From [Phialemoniopsis] sp. UDSM-2020 (Eukaryota > Ascomycota > Sordariomycetes > Thyridiales > Thyridiaceae): a stretch of DNA of 64,000 bases. The number at the start of each line of letters is the position of its first letter. Within the stretch, counting starts at the first letter, position 1. The stretch is from positions 3,162,001 to 3,226,000 of the forward strand of contig JAEILZ010000008.1 in NCBI GenBank assembly GCA_018873225.1, read 5' to 3'. Positions 52,367 to 63,783 of the stretch are shown piece after piece. The notes below the pieces were generated by a model, which was not told the origin of the DNA, did not search any database, and saw only the letters and a list, made by a program, of their open reading frames with translations. A program made the position numbers and the translations under genes.

Positions 52367-53668
52367 TTATAACTCCTTGTCAGGCGTAAAGTTATCAGAC
52401 TGCTCGGCAGCCTTTCGCCCGGCTCGACTAGAATTTCTCCCAATGATGTTGATCAAATCGATAATCCCCCCGACGACGCCTACAGCAGCTACAGGATTCA
52501 CAGCGCACATAGCTCCGGATGCGGTGATGCTCAGCAGCGCGCTTCCCACTTCCAACATCTTTCGGCGCCGCTCGGATTTTCCAGGTGCACTGTCTTTGCT
52601 GGCGTCCTGCTGCGTGTCACCGCGCAGCGCCTCGTTGACTTCCCTGCTGGAGCCGTCAGCGCCGGTCCGCCCATGCCGAGAACTCCTGTGACCTGCCTTG
52701 TTCTTCCTTCTGGGGGCCGCCCGTTCGAGTAGTTGCGCCTCGAGAGCCGCGTTCTTTAGGTGAAGTTCAGACCATTGTTCTCGAAAAGACTGTCGGTCTT
52801 CTGTGCGCTGGATCTCGGAAGCCGTCTTCTGCTTCTCGTACATACGTTCGTACTGCGACTGAACAGAACTATACCGGCTTTCGTGCTCGGCCTCGATGCG
52901 CCTGATCTCCTCGCGTCGCTCCTGACGCAAGAGCTCTTGGTCGTCGCGGATCTTTTCTATCTTCCGTTCCATCTTGTCTCGCGCTTTTTTCAGTACCTTT
53001 TGTAGTTGCACGTCCTTGTCGGCTAAAGCTTCTGCTGTCTCTTCTTGGAGCTTTTTAAGCTCTGTTGCATACTTGCTCTCCAATTTCTGGAGCTCTTCGT
53101 TGATTGCACTGCCCGCACTAGTCTCGTGGATTGGTTTTGATTCATCGACAAGCTCCTGCTGAAGCTCGAGAACAACTGTACGTTCACCGGCCAGCTTCAT
53201 AATGATATCCAACGCCGACTTGGAGTTCCCCATGAACCGGTCCACTCGCGCGCCTTGCTCGATCATGTCTCCCCAAAAGTCAGGCTTGCCTTTGAGCTCA
53301 GTCTCATGGGCGATAGCCTTCTCCTCGGGTATCTCACCCCAGAAGGTAGAGGCAATAATCACATGTTTCATTGGGTCAGAGCCGCAGAGCTTGCGAAACA
53401 TCTTGAGGTTGCGCATAGCAGCTCCGTCCATACGGACGTTGGTAATATCGTGAAGGTAGATAATACCATGCAGGCACATATGCTGCCGGTATGTGACCTC
53501 AAGCCAGGTTGCCAGATCGATGAGAACCTCAGTGTCTGATTTATAGGTGTCATTAAATCCCGGGGTGTCGACGAGCACAATGTTGTAGCCACCTGCATGG
53601 AAGCTGTACGGTGAGACCTTCTGGGTACCTAAAATTTCTGGTTGTTGGGGTCGACTATGGCACAACAT
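52367..53668 (-). pseudogene. AIG1-like GTPase with coiled coil, missing its P-loop exon
   Basis: An uninterrupted frame with G3 motif VDTPGFNDTY, then LHGIIYLHDITNVRMDG, HVIIASTFWGE and SKSALDIIMKLAGERTV, all typical of the fungal AIG1-like family. A long coiled coil (~190-300), a basic segment (RRKNKAGHRSSRHGR) and a hydrophobic C-terminal region (CAVNPVAAVGVVGGIIDLIN) follow. The recognisable part begins at 53628, right after a good acceptor (aaattttag), where an upstream exon with Walker A should join. None exists upstream; instead an Hsp70-like gene begins on the other strand. The only in-frame ATG (53668) reads the antisense of that Hsp70's first exon, so it is not an original start. 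The gene is truncated, or transcribed from a makeshift promoter. Confidence 0.72.
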
Positions 53669-55904
53669 TTTTGGGTATGAAATTGATAGCTCGCTCAGTC
53701 AACTGGAAATGACAAACTAATCTCCCTTCCAGGCGTCAGATACGTCTTCTCAGACAAGACTAGAGTAGAGGATGTCGAGATTCTGGATCAGTGGGGCTCA
53801 ACCAATTCTTACCAGAAACAAGTCCCTTCTCGGATTGCTTATAAGCCCAAGACCACATGGGGTTATGACATTGAGCCCGGGCAGATCGCATATTGTTGGA
53901 CAAAATTGCTTTTGGATCAAGACGCGCCGCCGACTGACCATGATGATGAGATGCTTCGCACCGATTTGGGCCCAGGGTTCAAAACGCTCTGCGAGGGGAA
54001 GTCGGCGCAGCGCACCGTAAAGGACTACCTTGAGCTCTTGTATCAACACATCATGCATGAGTTGACGCGCAAGCTCTCTGGTCCCATCTTAAACCTCACG
54101 CCGATTCATTTTTGGTTCACCTACCCGGCACTGTGGTCAGTGAAAGCTCAGGCTGCGACGAGAGAGGCTGCTATCGACGCGGGTTTCGCCAACAGACCAA
54201 AGGATCAAATACACTTGATCAGAGAGCCTGAGGCGGCGGCGATCGCATGCCTCAGTACCCAGACATATTCGAAACATGCACAAATCAAGGCAAGAGCTGA
54301 GATATCATTGCAATCTTGACCTCAACCCTACTAACGTAAAGGTTAACATGACAGGTTGGGAAGGCAGTTATCGTGTGTGATTGTGGTGGAGGAACTACTG
54401 TTCGTGATGCGCCTTTTCAATGCTCAACATCTCCTGGACTAACTGGGTTTCTCAGGATTTAGCTTCCTACAAGGTGATTCGAGAAAGCCCAAATCTCAAG
54501 CTCAAGCAAGCCTGTGTTAGCGAAGGTATCGCCGCACGCACCCCTTTGCTATCCTCCACCTCCATGTGGGTCTTTACTGACGCCTAACGTCGTCACACAG
54601 GAGGGAAGTGCGGGTCCACGACCATCGACAGGGCGTTCCTTGCATTGATGCACTCGAGATTCGGGGAGGCCTTCCAGAATGTGGCCGAGCAGAAACGTGG
54701 TGTGAACTCGAAGTTCATGGCCGAGTTCGAGTCGGCCAAGAGGGACTTCAACGATCCTAGTCTCCCTCGCACCCACCGCCTTCGGTTGAAGATGAAAGTC
54801 GAGAGCTGTGAGTATTACGACGCAGAAGACGACGAAGTCCTTTTGAGCAGGTATCGTGCCCAGTTTGCCCCCGAGCGTGCGCCATGGTATGACTAACAAT
54901 CCTCAGTAAGGATATGGAGGCGTTGTTTAGCCCTACCATTGCAAAGATCATCAACCTCACCCGGAACCAAACAGAAGAAACAGAGGCCGAGGGCCTGAGT
55001 GTGAAGGCAGGATATGAACTCCTCCTCAGTTAACAGTCCATGTCTATTGACACTCCTCCAGGCCATAGTTCTCGTTGGTGGGTTTGGAGAATCGAGGTAT
55101 CTTTACCGCCAGCTGTACGCGGAGTGGGAGCCAAAGGGGGTATCGGTGTTCAACCCGCCAAAGTCGTAAGTTCGTTCTAACACAACTGCTCATGCTTCGC
55201 AGTCACTAAGAAGACAGGTGGGATGCCGTGTGCCTCGGAGCCGCATTCAGGGGAATCAAAGGCATACTCGTCGGAGAGAAAAAGAGCCGCTCACACATAG
55301 GGCTTCCTCTGTCTTGTGACTTTCGACAAGGCGTCGATTCTGAGTCTGATGCCTGGTTTGACGAGTTCTCAAATAAAAAGATGGCTCCTGGATACGTGGA
55401 ATGGATCATTGCGAAGGTAAGAGTTGCAGCATTTCGAGCATTGACAACACTATAGGCCGTGTGGGCTTATGTGCGTTATATCACAGGGCGAAACAATCAC
55501 TCCACAGACGGTGAAGACTTTTGGGAGCATGCTATTCTTTCAACAGTCGTCCAAAAGCTATCACGGCGAGTGCTTGATATACGAGTGCTCGCTCACTGTG
55601 CCGCCTGACAGAATTAATAACCCTGGTAAGAATCATACCTCTCACGAACTTTACTTGTTCACTCCTGTGGCTGATAAAGTCGACTGGGGCCCCAATAAAA
55701 TCAGCTGTCATGAAAATCGGGACTATCAAGGAAAACTTGTCCGATATCGACGAAAAGCTCATAGAGAGTGTGAAGAAGCCTCACGGCATATTTCACAGGA
55801 TAAGTTATAACGGGGTGATCACTCCGGAGGACGATCTTGGGTATATGCATGTCAGAGCAGAATTCAACGGCGTTAATATCGGGAAGGCATATCTGAAGAT
55901 CTAG
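53641..55904 (+). CDS. HSPA12-like Hsp70 family ATPase, start codon not visible
   Basis: Ten segments: ~53641-53674, 53733-54289, 54355-54399, 54456-54525, 54601-54850, 54907-55000, 55062-55165, 55218-55416, 55487-55625 and 55705-55904. All joins keep the frame with no stop, ~563 residues. The phosphate-1 loop VVGVDYGTTFLGVRYVFSD crosses the first splice site. FWFTYPALWS, IREPEAAAIACL, the phosphate-2 loop VCDCGGGTTDLASY and the adenosine loop VLVGGFGESRYL follow, as in HSPA12-type proteins. One intron (54290-54354) has a GC-AG donor (AAG|GCAAGA). The frame is open 5' of 53641 but contains no ATG; that DNA is the antisense of the truncated GTPase. The coding part looks under selection, yet the 5' end appears lost or replaced. 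Confidence 0.78.
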
Positions 55905-56907
55905 AAAAAGCTGTCATTTGTTGACTCTACCGCCCTGGCTCGAAGGCCTAATATCTATCTGTGTGTGCAGAGTGCCAGCTACGGGTTGGGAATCGCTTCA
56001 GTAGCTGACATCGTTTTGGAAAACCTGGAAACGCATGCAGTCGTCCTGAACGCTGCGCCGCGCGACCGGTATTACTACGGGCTGGTGGTTCTGTGTGGTA
56101 ATTATGGAGTATATATGGTAATGGTCTGGGGGCAGGCCGTCGGTGATCTCGACCTATAGTTCGTCTTTACTGTCCCCTTGATGTTGATGCTTTTGAAGTA
56201 GGTAAATATGCTTGGGTTAGGCGGCGGTGTTGGTATCTTACTGCTAAGGTTCTATATCATATTGTACTAGTAGTTAATAATATTTCCGAATTTGTTAAGC
56301 TGCTGTAGTGCTATATAGAGTGTGCTGGGTCCAGTATATGAACACGGCGGTCTAGTAATCAATCACGTTAAGGACTCGTGGGTGAGCTGTCTAGATGAAA
56401 CATTCTCGGGCCGTGTGAACCGCCCTTTTGGGCGCTTCCCGGCCATGAGATCACCGTACCGCGGATCATCGCATAATGCACTAATCGCTTTGCTATCCGA
56501 GAAATGACGAAAGCAGACAAGCTTTCCGTGGTTCAACGGCATGCACAGCCTATAGCATGAGGCTCTATGGCTATCTCCGCCCCATTGCGCGGGTCACCAA
56601 CCAATCGGAGCCCCAGCCACTCATGGACTGGTGATCTACCTCTTGTTGGCCATGCGGTCCGGAGACTATGCGAATCTCTCAGATTTAGTATGCTTGCTGT
56701 CATGCAGTTGCAGCGGACACATGATCATCGACACCATCGAGGATCAGCTGTAGGAGTTGAATGACCATGTATAAATGGGGCCAGCCCCCTCGTGCAACAT
56801 GGTCTAGAGTTGTCCAGTTACTGCACTGACAACTCTCAAAAGCATATACAACGTTCCCTAGTCTAAAGGTCGTCTTGTCCCAGTCTCCAGTCGTCACAGT
56901 CGCCACC
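55905..56907. other. Intergenic region, partly AT-rich
   Basis: 1003 bases. The stretch 56200-56330 is AT-rich with many TA steps, as in decayed repeats, but no element can be named. A TATAAAT box at 56770-56776 lies about 135 bases before the LPMO start. Confidence 0.45.
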
Positions 56908-57756
56908 ATGAAAGGCCTAACCCTTGCCTCCGCCATTCTGAGCTCGGCCTCTATGGCCGCAGCTCACGCGACATTCCAACAGCTCTGGGTAGACGGTGTA
57001 GACCAGGACACAAAGTGTGCACGCCTGCCGGTACGTCCTACTCCGCAAGCATGGCGACTGCACAAGCTCCCCGGCATAGCTAACAATGTCCCTCGCAGAC
57101 CAGCAACTCCCCCGTCACGGACGTGACCTCGCCCAACATCCGCTGCAACGCCGGCGCCAAGCCCGCCGCCGGCGTCTGCGAGGCCACCGCGGGCAAGACC
57201 ATGTCCGTCGAGATGCACCAGCAGCCCGGCGACCGCACGTGCTCGACCGAGGCCATCGGCGGCAACCACTTTGGCCCCGTCATGGTCTACATGTCGCGCG
57301 TCGACGACGCCGCGGCGGCTGACGGCTCGACCCCGTGGTTCAAGGTCGACGAGTTTGGCTACGACGCCGACAACAAGACCTGGGGCACCGACGTGCTCAA
57401 CGCCGACTGCGGCAAGAAGACGTTTACCCTGCCCGCGCACCTGCCTACGGGCGATTACCTCGTGCGCGCCGAGGCTATTGCGCTGCACACGGCGTCGCAG
57501 GTTGGGGGCGCGCAGTTTTACATGACGTGCTATGTGAGTGATGAAATACACGTACATATAGAACAAGAGACTGACAATCATACAGCAAGTCAAGCTGAGC
57601 TCGAGCGGCAGTCAGCTACCCGAGGGCGTGAGCCTGCCGGGCGCCTACAAGGCTACCGACCCCGGCATTCAGGTGGACATCTGGGGCAATGGCTTCAAGA
57701 GCTACGAGGAGCCCGGCCCGGCCAAGATTGCCGACTCGTACTTCCGCAGGCGTTGA
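56908..57756 (+). CDS. AA9 lytic polysaccharide monooxygenase
   Basis: Exons 56908-57030, 57099-57533 and 57586-57756 give ~242 residues. The signal peptide [19 protein letters not shown] is cut directly before His-20, which becomes the N-terminal copper ligand of the histidine brace ([11 protein letters not shown]). The second ligand is the His of [11 protein letters not shown] (~98). The conserved Gln/Tyr pair is in AQFYMTCYQ. Cysteines for the usual disulfides are present. AA9 enzymes oxidatively cleave cellulose and some hemicelluloses outside the cell. There is no carbohydrate-binding module. The C-terminus IADSYFRRR is short. The junctions RLP|TSNSP and CY|QVKLSS are in phase 0. A clear TATA box lies upstream. 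Confidence 0.93.
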
Positions 57757-58038
57757 GAACTACCTCACCTGCTAGATGTCAGGTCCTGACTGTAGTCAAG
57801 ACATGATTCTACTTGTACATAAAATACGAACAAATAATTAACATGCAACATTATCAATACTCAGTAGAGGAAGCAGGATTACTTTCGCGTATGAAGTTGT
57901 AGAGACATAAAAACAAGGTCGCAGAAGACAACTTGTTCAAATTGAAGTCCTAAGTTAAACCGAAGTATGTGGAAGACAGACATGTGTAGACTACACTCTC
58001 ACATATTTCTAAAGCGTTATCGTCTTCTTACCAATCGT

Positions 58039-59041
58039 CTACTTGCGAGCCTTGCAGACCTTGTCGCTCTTGAACACAACGTCCACAACAACGGGACGGT
58101 GGTCAGACTGGTACAGCTTGTCGTCGTACCACGAGGGCAGAACAGCAAAGCTCTCGAGCGTGACGACCGAGGGGTCCTTGACAAAGATGTGGTCGATCTC
58201 GGTGTACTCGGTGCCGGCCTTGAAGCCCGTGAACGTCATCTGGTTGCCGTGGTGCAGCTCCTCGGGCACGAGGTGCTTGACGTCGTACATGTTGCCGGGC
58301 GCGATGAGCTCCTTGTAGGCCTGGTTCTCGGGCGTCACGTTGAGGTCGCCGCCCAGGAAGACGGGCGTCTTGCGGTCGCCCTCGGTCGACTTCTCGGACC
58401 ACTCGGCGGCGATCTTGGAGATGAGCCGGCCCGCCTCCACGCGCGCTTGCTCGCCGACGTGGTCGAAGTGGGTGCACATGTAGATGAAGGGGGCGGCCGT
58501 CTTCTTGTGGCGGAACTGGGCGACGGTCACGATGCGGGGCAGGGCAGCGTCCCCTTTTGAGTGCAGCGAGTTAGCCGAGATCTCTCCCGAATCACACATT
58601 GGGTTCAGGGTGCAACTTACAACCCTTGGAAGGAACATCAGGCGTCTCGCTGAGCCAGTAGGTGCGGTTCTGCTCGAGGTCCCATACCTCGGAGCGGTAG
58701 AAGATGGGCGAGAACTCGCCCTTGATGCCGCCGTCGTCGCGACCGACACCGACGTGCGTGAAGCCGAGCGGCGCCAGGTCGTCGGCGAGGTCGAGGCGCT
58801 GCTCGTTGAGGACCTCCTGGAAGCAGAGCAGGGCCTCGGGGCGGCCCGACACCTCGTAGTTGAGGGTGGCCCGCATGCCCGGGCGGCGCTTGCTCCACAG
58901 CTCCTCGCCCTCGCCGGGCGGGTTGGCGGCCAAGCGGATGTTCCAGGTCATGAGGCGGGTGTAGACGTCGACGGTCTTGGTCTCGGCGGCGACCACAGCA
59001 GTGGCAGCGCCGAGAACGACGGACATGAGGGAGGCCTTCAT
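58039..59041 (-). CDS. Secreted endonuclease/exonuclease/phosphatase-fold enzyme
   Basis: Exons 59041-58621 and 58553-58039 (intron 58554-58620, phase 1) give ~311 residues. A signal peptide (MKASLMSVVLGAATAVVA) is followed by the full metal-dependent EEP fold: LMTWNIR, LLCFQEVL, THFDHVGEQARVEA, GGDLNVTPEN, EIDHIFVK and SDHRPVVV. These supply the catalytic Asn, Glu, Asp/Asn and the final Asp-His pair. The spliced PSKGWDAALPR confirms the junction. It could be a secreted phosphodiesterase or nuclease; no extra domain narrows the substrate. A TATA-like box lies ~110 bases upstream at ~59150. It converges on the LPMO gene. Confidence 0.9.
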
Positions 59042-59932
59042 CTTGGGTAACAACACACGAGCGGTTTCTACCTTGGGTGTTCCGGAGGGAGTGGGTGAGG
59101 AGAAAGGAGCTGCTTTCAATGACAATGATCTTCACGGTCTCTGCCAGCTATTTATCCTTTTCCCCTTGTCCCAATCCCATTTATTGTGTCTAGTTGCTAC
59201 ATGTAGCTCTCTCCGATTCCGGTTCCACGCCAACTAAAGCTGACTGCAAGTTCCGCTGTGCCGCAGATAGCTCCCAGCTGGCTGGTTAGCTTTAGCTTCT
59301 CGAAGATGCCTTCCCTGTTATGAACGTGCTCTCTTCGACATGTTTTGGGATGGAGATGCGTGAGCTGCATCTCACGTGGCGTTTGACATGTCTCTCATTT
59401 GCGGGAGGCGTTGCGGGTTATCCCTGCGGATGGAGAATACCAAGGCTTGGCTCTCTTGGCAGCTCACGAAACGCCAACGGCGCGGATCCGCCGGTGAGGG
59501 GAAAAGCAAATTATCAAGACCATTCCTGCGCCAGTCCACCTGGGGATATCCGCGCGCTGGCGGATTACAAAAGACATTCAGTCACGGTATGCCGGGTTCC
59601 TGATGATCTTATCACCTCTGGCTGCACGCCAAGTCCTGAGCAGATCTAGGTTTGTGGGACTATGGCAGGGCCCGTAGCAAGCAACCCAATACAGAGACGA
59701 GCTCTGGCCATGCGTCAAGGTGAATTCATTGACTAAGTGGTGCGGCTCCTCGACTTAGTTGAAAAGTCTGGCTTGGCTTGTCATAGAGTACCATGCAAGG
59801 CTGAAGAAACACGAGATGTCGTGATAGAGTGCAAACAACTAGCCACCGTCTCGAGGCAAACAACATTGCACCGGGTCATAACCTCCTATGTACATGTACC
59901 AACCCACGTTGTCATCTATGGAACGTTGTACA
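59042..59932. other. Intergenic region
   Basis: 891 bases. Contains the promoter of the secreted EEP enzyme; the rest shows nothing I can name. Confidence 0.35.
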
Positions 59933-60625
59933 TCAAGCCAGCGCCTGCTTCACCGCGTCTTCAGCGTGGATGAGTGTCGTGTCAAATAGCGGGACCGTGG
60001 CATCGGTCCCGTCGACCAACAACGTGATCTCGGTGCAGCCCAGGATAATCGCCTCGGCACCCTCCACCACCAGCCGCGCCATGATCTCACGGTATCGCGC
60101 CCGGGACTCCTGGTCGATGACGCCGAGGACCAGCTGCGTGTAAATGACCTCGTGCACGAGCGCCCTGTCGGCGTCATTGGGCGTCACCACCTCAATGTCG
60201 TGCCGGCTCTCTAGCCTCCCGCGGTAGAAATCCTGCTCCATGGTGAACCGCGTCGCGAGCAGCCCGACCTTGCGCAGGCCGGCCTCCTTGATGCGCGCCG
60301 CAGTCGCGTCGGCGATGTGCAGCAGCGGGATGGCCAGGCCGGCTGTCATCTGCGGCGCGACCTTGTGCATCGTGTTGGTGGCGAGGACGAGCATGTCGGC
60401 GCCGGCGCGCTCGAGGGCCTGCGCCGCCTCCGCGAGCTGCGCGCCGGCCTCGTCCCATTGGCCGGAGGCCTGCAGGACCTCTATGTCGGCAAAGTCGACG
60501 CTGTAGAGCACGACGCGCGCTGAGTGCAGGCCGCCGAGGCGGGCCTTGACCTGCTCGTTGAGGATGCGGTAGTAGAGCGCCGTCGACTCCCACGACATGC
60601 CGCCGATCAGGCCGATCAGCTTCAT
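59933..60625 (-). CDS. Asp/Glu racemase superfamily protein, bacterial YgeA-like, lacking one catalytic Cys
   Basis: Single exon, 230 residues, starting MKLIGLIGGMSWESTALYY. It resembles bacterial YgeA/RacX-type racemases through its length: RLGGLHSARVVLYSVDF, FTMEQDFYRGRLE, ILGCTEITLLV and a closing FDTTLIHAEDAVK. The second catalytic cysteine (GCTE) is present. At the first site the motif reads LATNTMHK, with Ala (GCC, 60380-60382, residue 82) where I recall YgeA having Cys. A two-base racemase therefore seems unlikely; a one-cysteine lyase, decarboxylase or isomerase function is possible. Intron absence, high GC and the bacterial family suggest horizontal acquisition (inference). No functional link to its neighbours. 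Confidence 0.88.
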   Translation of the reverse strand: MKLIGLIGGMSWESTALYYRILNEQVKARLGGLHSARVVLYSVDFADIEVLQASGQWDEAGAQLAEAAQALERAGADMLVLATNTMHKVAPQMTAGLAIPLLHIADATAARIKEAGLRKVGLLATRFTMEQDFYRGRLESRHDIEVVTPNDADRALVHEVIYTQLVLGVIDQESRARYREIMARLVVEGAEAIILGCTEITLLVDGTDATVPLFDTTLIHAEDAVKQALA

Positions 60626-61495
60626 TGTTGTTTTTGAGCCTGTCTTTTTCCTTATAGTTTGCCTGTAAGAAAAGGGAAGGTCTCGCTATGGCTTTTTTTT
60701 TTCTCGGTTCATGCTAGGGAGAACAGCCACGGTGAGAAGTGAGACGGGTGACTCAGATTAGGTTACGTTACATGTCGGTGAGCATGCTAGACCGATTGAA
60801 CTTCCACCGGATCTTGGAACGGACTTCTCTTGTGTAAGATCGGGGTTTTAGACCGAATCTCGGCCACACACAGCCAGCCACAGAAAAGATCTGGCGTGCA
60901 ACAAAAACAAAGTAGAAGCCAACAAAAACAGCTTTGGACTCTCCCGACTTACTATTGAGCCTTAACACTTATATAACCTTGCGTCTGTGGGTATTCTCAA
61001 TTGACACACCCCAACACTTCTTGCTCAAGATTGAGTCACTTTCGTGAATGTTGCGTGTCTATATTGGGTGATGATGCACTTTTGGAACAGTGATTTGTTA
61101 ATAGAATACTGTGGCCTACTTGGATACGCTTGACATGCTCCGTTCATGCTTGGATACGCTTGGATTACGAGTTTGGCAGTATCGGATTGACCAGAAACAT
61201 GGTTGCCTGAGCGTATGCAACTCAAGTGTCGTATGCGACCTAAGGATCAAGGCAACCATCTATCGAGTCACAGGCAATACCTATATAGCCGAGGGCCCGG
61301 GTTCATTAACTTCAGCATCTAAGTGTCTGGCCTTTCCATAGTTTACAGCATCACACGGCAACTCAGAAAACGACAACTGGTGCGGGGTTGCAATCCTTCA
61401 ACTCACTCCTGAAGTACTACAGGAAGACTTCTCTCCTAATCGTACCTTACAAACACCAGCAGCATCGAAGTATCGCATCTCCGTCTCCATCCATT
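60626..61495. other. Divergent intergenic region
   Basis: 870 bases between the racemase-like gene and the DUF4419 gene, which point away from each other. Contains an A/T homopolymer near 60690 (T9) and the repeated phrase TTGGATACGCTTG at ~61119 and ~61150. No gene recognised. Confidence 0.4.
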
Positions 61496-62599
61496 ATGCC
61501 AGTCACATTCAAGGTTGCAGATCACATTGCTGCCCTCGTCTCCCGAAAGGGCGTCGCATCTGCAGATGCCATCCTAGATGGTGTCAAGAAGGACAGCCGC
61601 GGACAAATGATCCAGTCCTCCTTTGACAAAGAGATCGACTCGCCAGTGTTTCCTTCCAGAAATGGCTTTGTATTCTCGGTTGCTGAAGCTTACAACAAGC
61701 ATCACCATCTTGTGATCCGTCCCGACGACATTTGGTTGGCCATCACGACCCAGTTCAGCTCCTACGTCAACGCACACGCCGAGGAGCTGCGAGAGCACTT
61801 TGTCGCGCACGAGGGGCAAAAGACTCTGCAGATAGTGTACGATACCTGCAGCAGATTTACAGTCGATTGGGCGGACTTTGCGGACCGAATCAATGGCCTC
61901 CTAGAGGAAAACATTACCGACCCAGACCTCCGACAGTGGATTACGCCACAGTTCAGTACCACGACGCAGCTGGACACCACCGTCGCGGCTATTGTCATGA
62001 TGGGCACTCTGCAGGCATACTTCAAGTACGTGGCCATGGTCTGCTGCGGCATCCCTTCAGTGACGCTGCTTGGTGAGAAAGAGGACTACGAGAATATCCT
62101 CGCCCGGCTCGACAAGCTCCGCCAGTACGGTGCCGAGCCCACGCAGTTCTGCGAGATGCTCAAGCCGATATTGCAGCATTTTGTGCGCACCTTTGAAGAG
62201 CCCGAACACGCCGAGGTCCGCGACTTTTGGCGACGGATCTGCGACTACTCCGGCGGCAGCGGGCCGGACTACTACAGCGGCTGGATCACGGCCTTTTGCT
62301 TCTGGGGCACGAGCGGGCGGGTGCAGCTGAGGAAGGAGTTCGTCAAGGAGGTCGGCGGGCACGAGTACTATGTCGTTGACGCTGGCGACATTCCCAGCGG
62401 CTTCACCAAGGTGCCGGTCCACATCATTGATCACGGGGAGCACATCGACGCTGAGATGCTGGCCGGGTCCGTGGGGTTCGCCCTGTCGAGCAGCGGCGAG
62501 GAGGCGGCGGTGAACCCGTACTTTGAGGAACCGGACCTCAAGGTCGGGCCGGACACGGTGCAGCCACAGGTTGGCTGGTTCATCTATGAGAAGAAGTAG
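61496..62599 (+). CDS. DUF4419 domain protein
   Basis: Single exon, 367 residues, from MPVTFKVADHIAALVSRKG. Nearly the whole protein is one DUF4419 domain: PSRNGFVFSVAEAYNKHHHL, IRPDDIWLAITTQFSSYVNA, FSTTTQLDTTVAAIVMMGTL, then YSGGSGPDYYSGWITAFCFW near the centre-right and IPSGFTKVPVHI late. The family is widespread in fungi, slime moulds and some bacteria with no established biochemical role. No signal peptide or membrane segment. The upstream in-frame codons lack ATG, so this start is firm. Confidence 0.92.
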   Translation: MPVTFKVADHIAALVSRKGVASADAILDGVKKDSRGQMIQSSFDKEIDSPVFPSRNGFVFSVAEAYNKHHHLVIRPDDIWLAITTQFSSYVNAHAEELREHFVAHEGQKTLQIVYDTCSRFTVDWADFADRINGLLEENITDPDLRQWITPQFSTTTQLDTTVAAIVMMGTLQAYFKYVAMVCCGIPSVTLLGEKEDYENILARLDKLRQYGAEPTQFCEMLKPILQHFVRTFEEPEHAEVRDFWRRICDYSGGSGPDYYSGWITAFCFWGTSGRVQLRKEFVKEVGGHEYYVVDAGDIPSGFTKVPVHIIDHGEHIDAEMLAGSVGFALSSSGEEAAVNPYFEEPDLKVGPDTVQPQVGWFIYEKK

Positions 62600-63783
62600 C
62601 GTATTTTGATAACCCTATCAATACATAACATTGCGCGTGTCTCTGCAACATTAATTCTTTTGGCGACTTCAGCATATCTAGCACTTGAGGTCAGTAATTG
62701 AGGTGTGGTCATACGTCCAGGGAAAACATTTTCAGCCACAAAATCTGGGTGAGAGTCACCGATCCTTTACGCGTTCTTCTTGAGCAATCCCATCATGATA
62801 CAAGGCGAGGAATGTCCGAGAATGCCCGATCTCCCTTTCTGACTTTTTTCCCTTCTAGCTCGAAACAAACCAAGGACTAGCATGTGGTGTGCTGTTTAAA
62901 AAGCACCTGACTGTGGGTTTGGCCGGGCGGCGTAAATCCCTGACGTGTCGCGGGAAGGCCCACTGTAATCTTCTGGAAATAGTGAACTCTCAGGGCTGGA
63001 CTCGCTGGGAGTCCACTGTTCGGTGATGATTCGGGGCCCCACTTTGCCTTATCGCGCGCCTGCAGGGCTTCTATCAGATGACGCTTTCCCGCTTTTGTCG
63101 ATTCCGTCATGACTTTTGCTGGTTTGCACATGTCATGTCACCGCCTGTTCCCGAGAACCACATACGACATTCTTGCTGCCATCCACTATCAACTTTCGTG
63201 TCATCCCGGCATCATCCTATCTTGCCCCTTTTTGCACCTATCGCTAGGCATTCTTTGCGGCCCATGCCTGCGGGATCAAACACTAGATACTATCACAGAG
63301 TTTGAGACGACATGGCCCGCCTCTTAGCTCCGTCGTAGGGGCTCACATCAGCCAACGTCGTCCTGGCCGTCCTTCAAAATTGTCGACACCACGCGTGGTC
63401 TGGCTTGGATCCACTCCACGGCCTCATCGCCTTGGCATTCCGGTACCTCGCATACGCTCCCGGGACCTTGCCGCCCCATCATCCTGGCTGCCGGACCCAT
63501 CCGGCATCCGCGAGGGCCAAGTCTTGTCCATGACTGGCTCGATCTTACACGCGGTGCTCAATCCTCTCGGAACCCGATCAAGCCACTCTAGTCTTGGTGA
63601 CTCCTTCGCATGTGCTTGAGCACGGCCTTTAAATAGCAAAAGCTTCCCTCGAGTACAGAACGTTCGGAGGCTCCTGTCCAACAAAGCTCTTTCTGATACT
63701 GCGCCCTGCCGTGTGTATCACTTCTTTGCTTGGACAGATCTTTCTGCACTCTTTGGTATTCCACCTTGCTCCCAGAGAACAAG
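62600..63783. other. Intergenic region upstream of the F-box gene
   Basis: 1184 bases. A TTTAAATAG element near 63629 may be the F-box gene's TATA box, about 155 bases before its ATG. No other feature recognised. Confidence 0.4.

Noticed and set aside
53629..53668. ATG at 53668 as the true start of the second GTPase-like gene
   Set aside because: The 13 residues it adds are the antisense of the Hsp70 phosphate-1 motif, and a good splice acceptor follows them.
56200..56330. A RIP-degraded transposon
   Set aside because: AT-rich and TA-rich, but no terminal repeats, target-site duplication or transposase remnant could be identified.
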